Shown here: one piece after another, positions 6,009-6,145 of the stretch
Numbering within the stretch: the stretch's first letter is position 1
Layout of the letters: each line of letters begins with the position of its first letter
DNA from: Methanomicrobiales archaeon
Lineage (GTDB): Archaea > Halobacteriota > Methanomicrobia > Methanomicrobiales > Methanomicrobiaceae
Assembly: GCA_012523385.1 (NCBI GenBank)
Contig: JAAYIO010000176.1
Span: forward strand, 1-6,145
Reading direction: 5' to 3'
DNA length: 6,145 bases
Translations under genes and position numbers: made by a program
The notes under the pieces: generated by a model
What the model was told of the DNA's origin: nothing
The model's database searches: none
The model's input: only the letters and a program-made list of their open reading frames with translations

Positions 6009-6015
6009 TATTAAA
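6009..6015 (-). promoter_or_regulatory. TATA-like box of the kinase promoter
   Basis: The minus strand reads TTTAATA here, about 25 bases before the ATG at 5987. That places the expected transcription start at or within a few bases of the start codon. No Shine-Dalgarno precedes the ATG (the preceding bases are CCAATGAGTAAAT), which fits a leaderless mRNA. An out-of-frame ATG at 5997 would then lie upstream of, or right at, the transcript start and not compete. Confidence 0.45.
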
Positions 6016-6098
6016 TGGACATGATACTCTCAGATGCCGGATGATGGGATACTAAAGCGGGAATGGTCGGTAATTTGTTCTGCACCCGGCGCTAAATA

Positions 6099-6117
6099 CA
6101 ATATACATTCTATATTG
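6099..6117. repeat. Inverted repeat CAATATA-N5-TATATTG, possible operator
   Basis: Perfect seven-base arms around CATTC, overlapped on the right by a second short dyad ATAT-TGC-ATAT (6112-6122). The total length and spacing suit a dimeric archaeal regulator. It sits about 110 bases upstream of the kinase start, rather far for that promoter, so it may serve a rightward gene outside the window. The AT content also means chance pairing is not negligible. Confidence 0.4.
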
Positions 6118-6145
6118 CATATCAGAAGAGAACAGAATTATATAT

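Larger units (their letters stand above)
5988..6145. other. Upstream region of the kinase gene, AT-rich towards the right edge
   Basis: No coding frame is convincing here. It holds the kinase promoter near 6009-6015, a strong inverted repeat at 6099-6117, and a run ATTATATAT (6137-6145) that could be the TATA box of a rightward gene starting beyond the window. A divergent promoter region is therefore plausible but cannot be confirmed. Confidence 0.5.

Overview
The window reads as a piece of a methanogenic euryarchaeal chromosome, most likely from Methanomicrobiales. I infer this from protein content and signals, not from a marker gene. The supporting points are an archaeal-type adenylosuccinate synthetase, Shine-Dalgarno matches of the AGGTGAT type, TATA-like boxes placed at leaderless-transcript distance, a Trm112-like zinc protein, the archaeal corrinoid enzyme CbiB, an archaeal-style PdxS, and a multi-PAS HisKA_2 sensor kinase of a kind abundant in these methanogens.

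Left half (1-3199), all on the + strand and tightly packed: the 3' part of purA (cut by the window edge), a 67-residue Trm112-family protein 3 bases later, an unrecognised 180-residue protein with a C-terminal two-helix membrane hairpin, cbiB overlapping that gene by 19 bases, and pdxS 77 bases further on. The first four are probably one transcription unit. pdxS seems to have its own promoter, with a TATA-like box about 30 bases before its ATG and no Shine-Dalgarno, which suggests a nearly leaderless mRNA. The mix is housekeeping and cofactor metabolism: AMP synthesis, translation or tRNA methylation support, cobamide synthesis and PLP synthesis. A metabolic thread links the last two, because CbiB uses an aminopropanol moiety made by a PLP-dependent decarboxylase in the canonical cobamide pathway.

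Middle (3200-3866): 667 bases between the convergent ends of pdxS and the kinase gene, visibly AT-richer than the genes. No intact gene is convincing. It holds two oligo-T terminator candidates, two adjacent perfect 6-6-6 hairpins, one longer imperfect hairpin, and minus-strand reading frames that look somewhat protein-like but are broken by in-frame TAA codons. These may be decayed gene remnants.

Right part (3867-5987, minus strand): one 706-residue membrane sensor histidine kinase with four N-terminal membrane segments, three PAS domains, HisKA_2 and HATPase_c. No response regulator is in the window. Its TATA-like box also sits at leaderless distance from the ATG. The last 158 bases are an AT-rich upstream region containing a 7-bp-arm inverted repeat that could be an operator.

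I found no CRISPR array, tRNA, rRNA or intact mobile element. No clearly new system is visible. The points most worth a second look are the unrecognised membrane protein, the interrupted frames and hairpins in the 667-base gap, and the dyad at the right edge.
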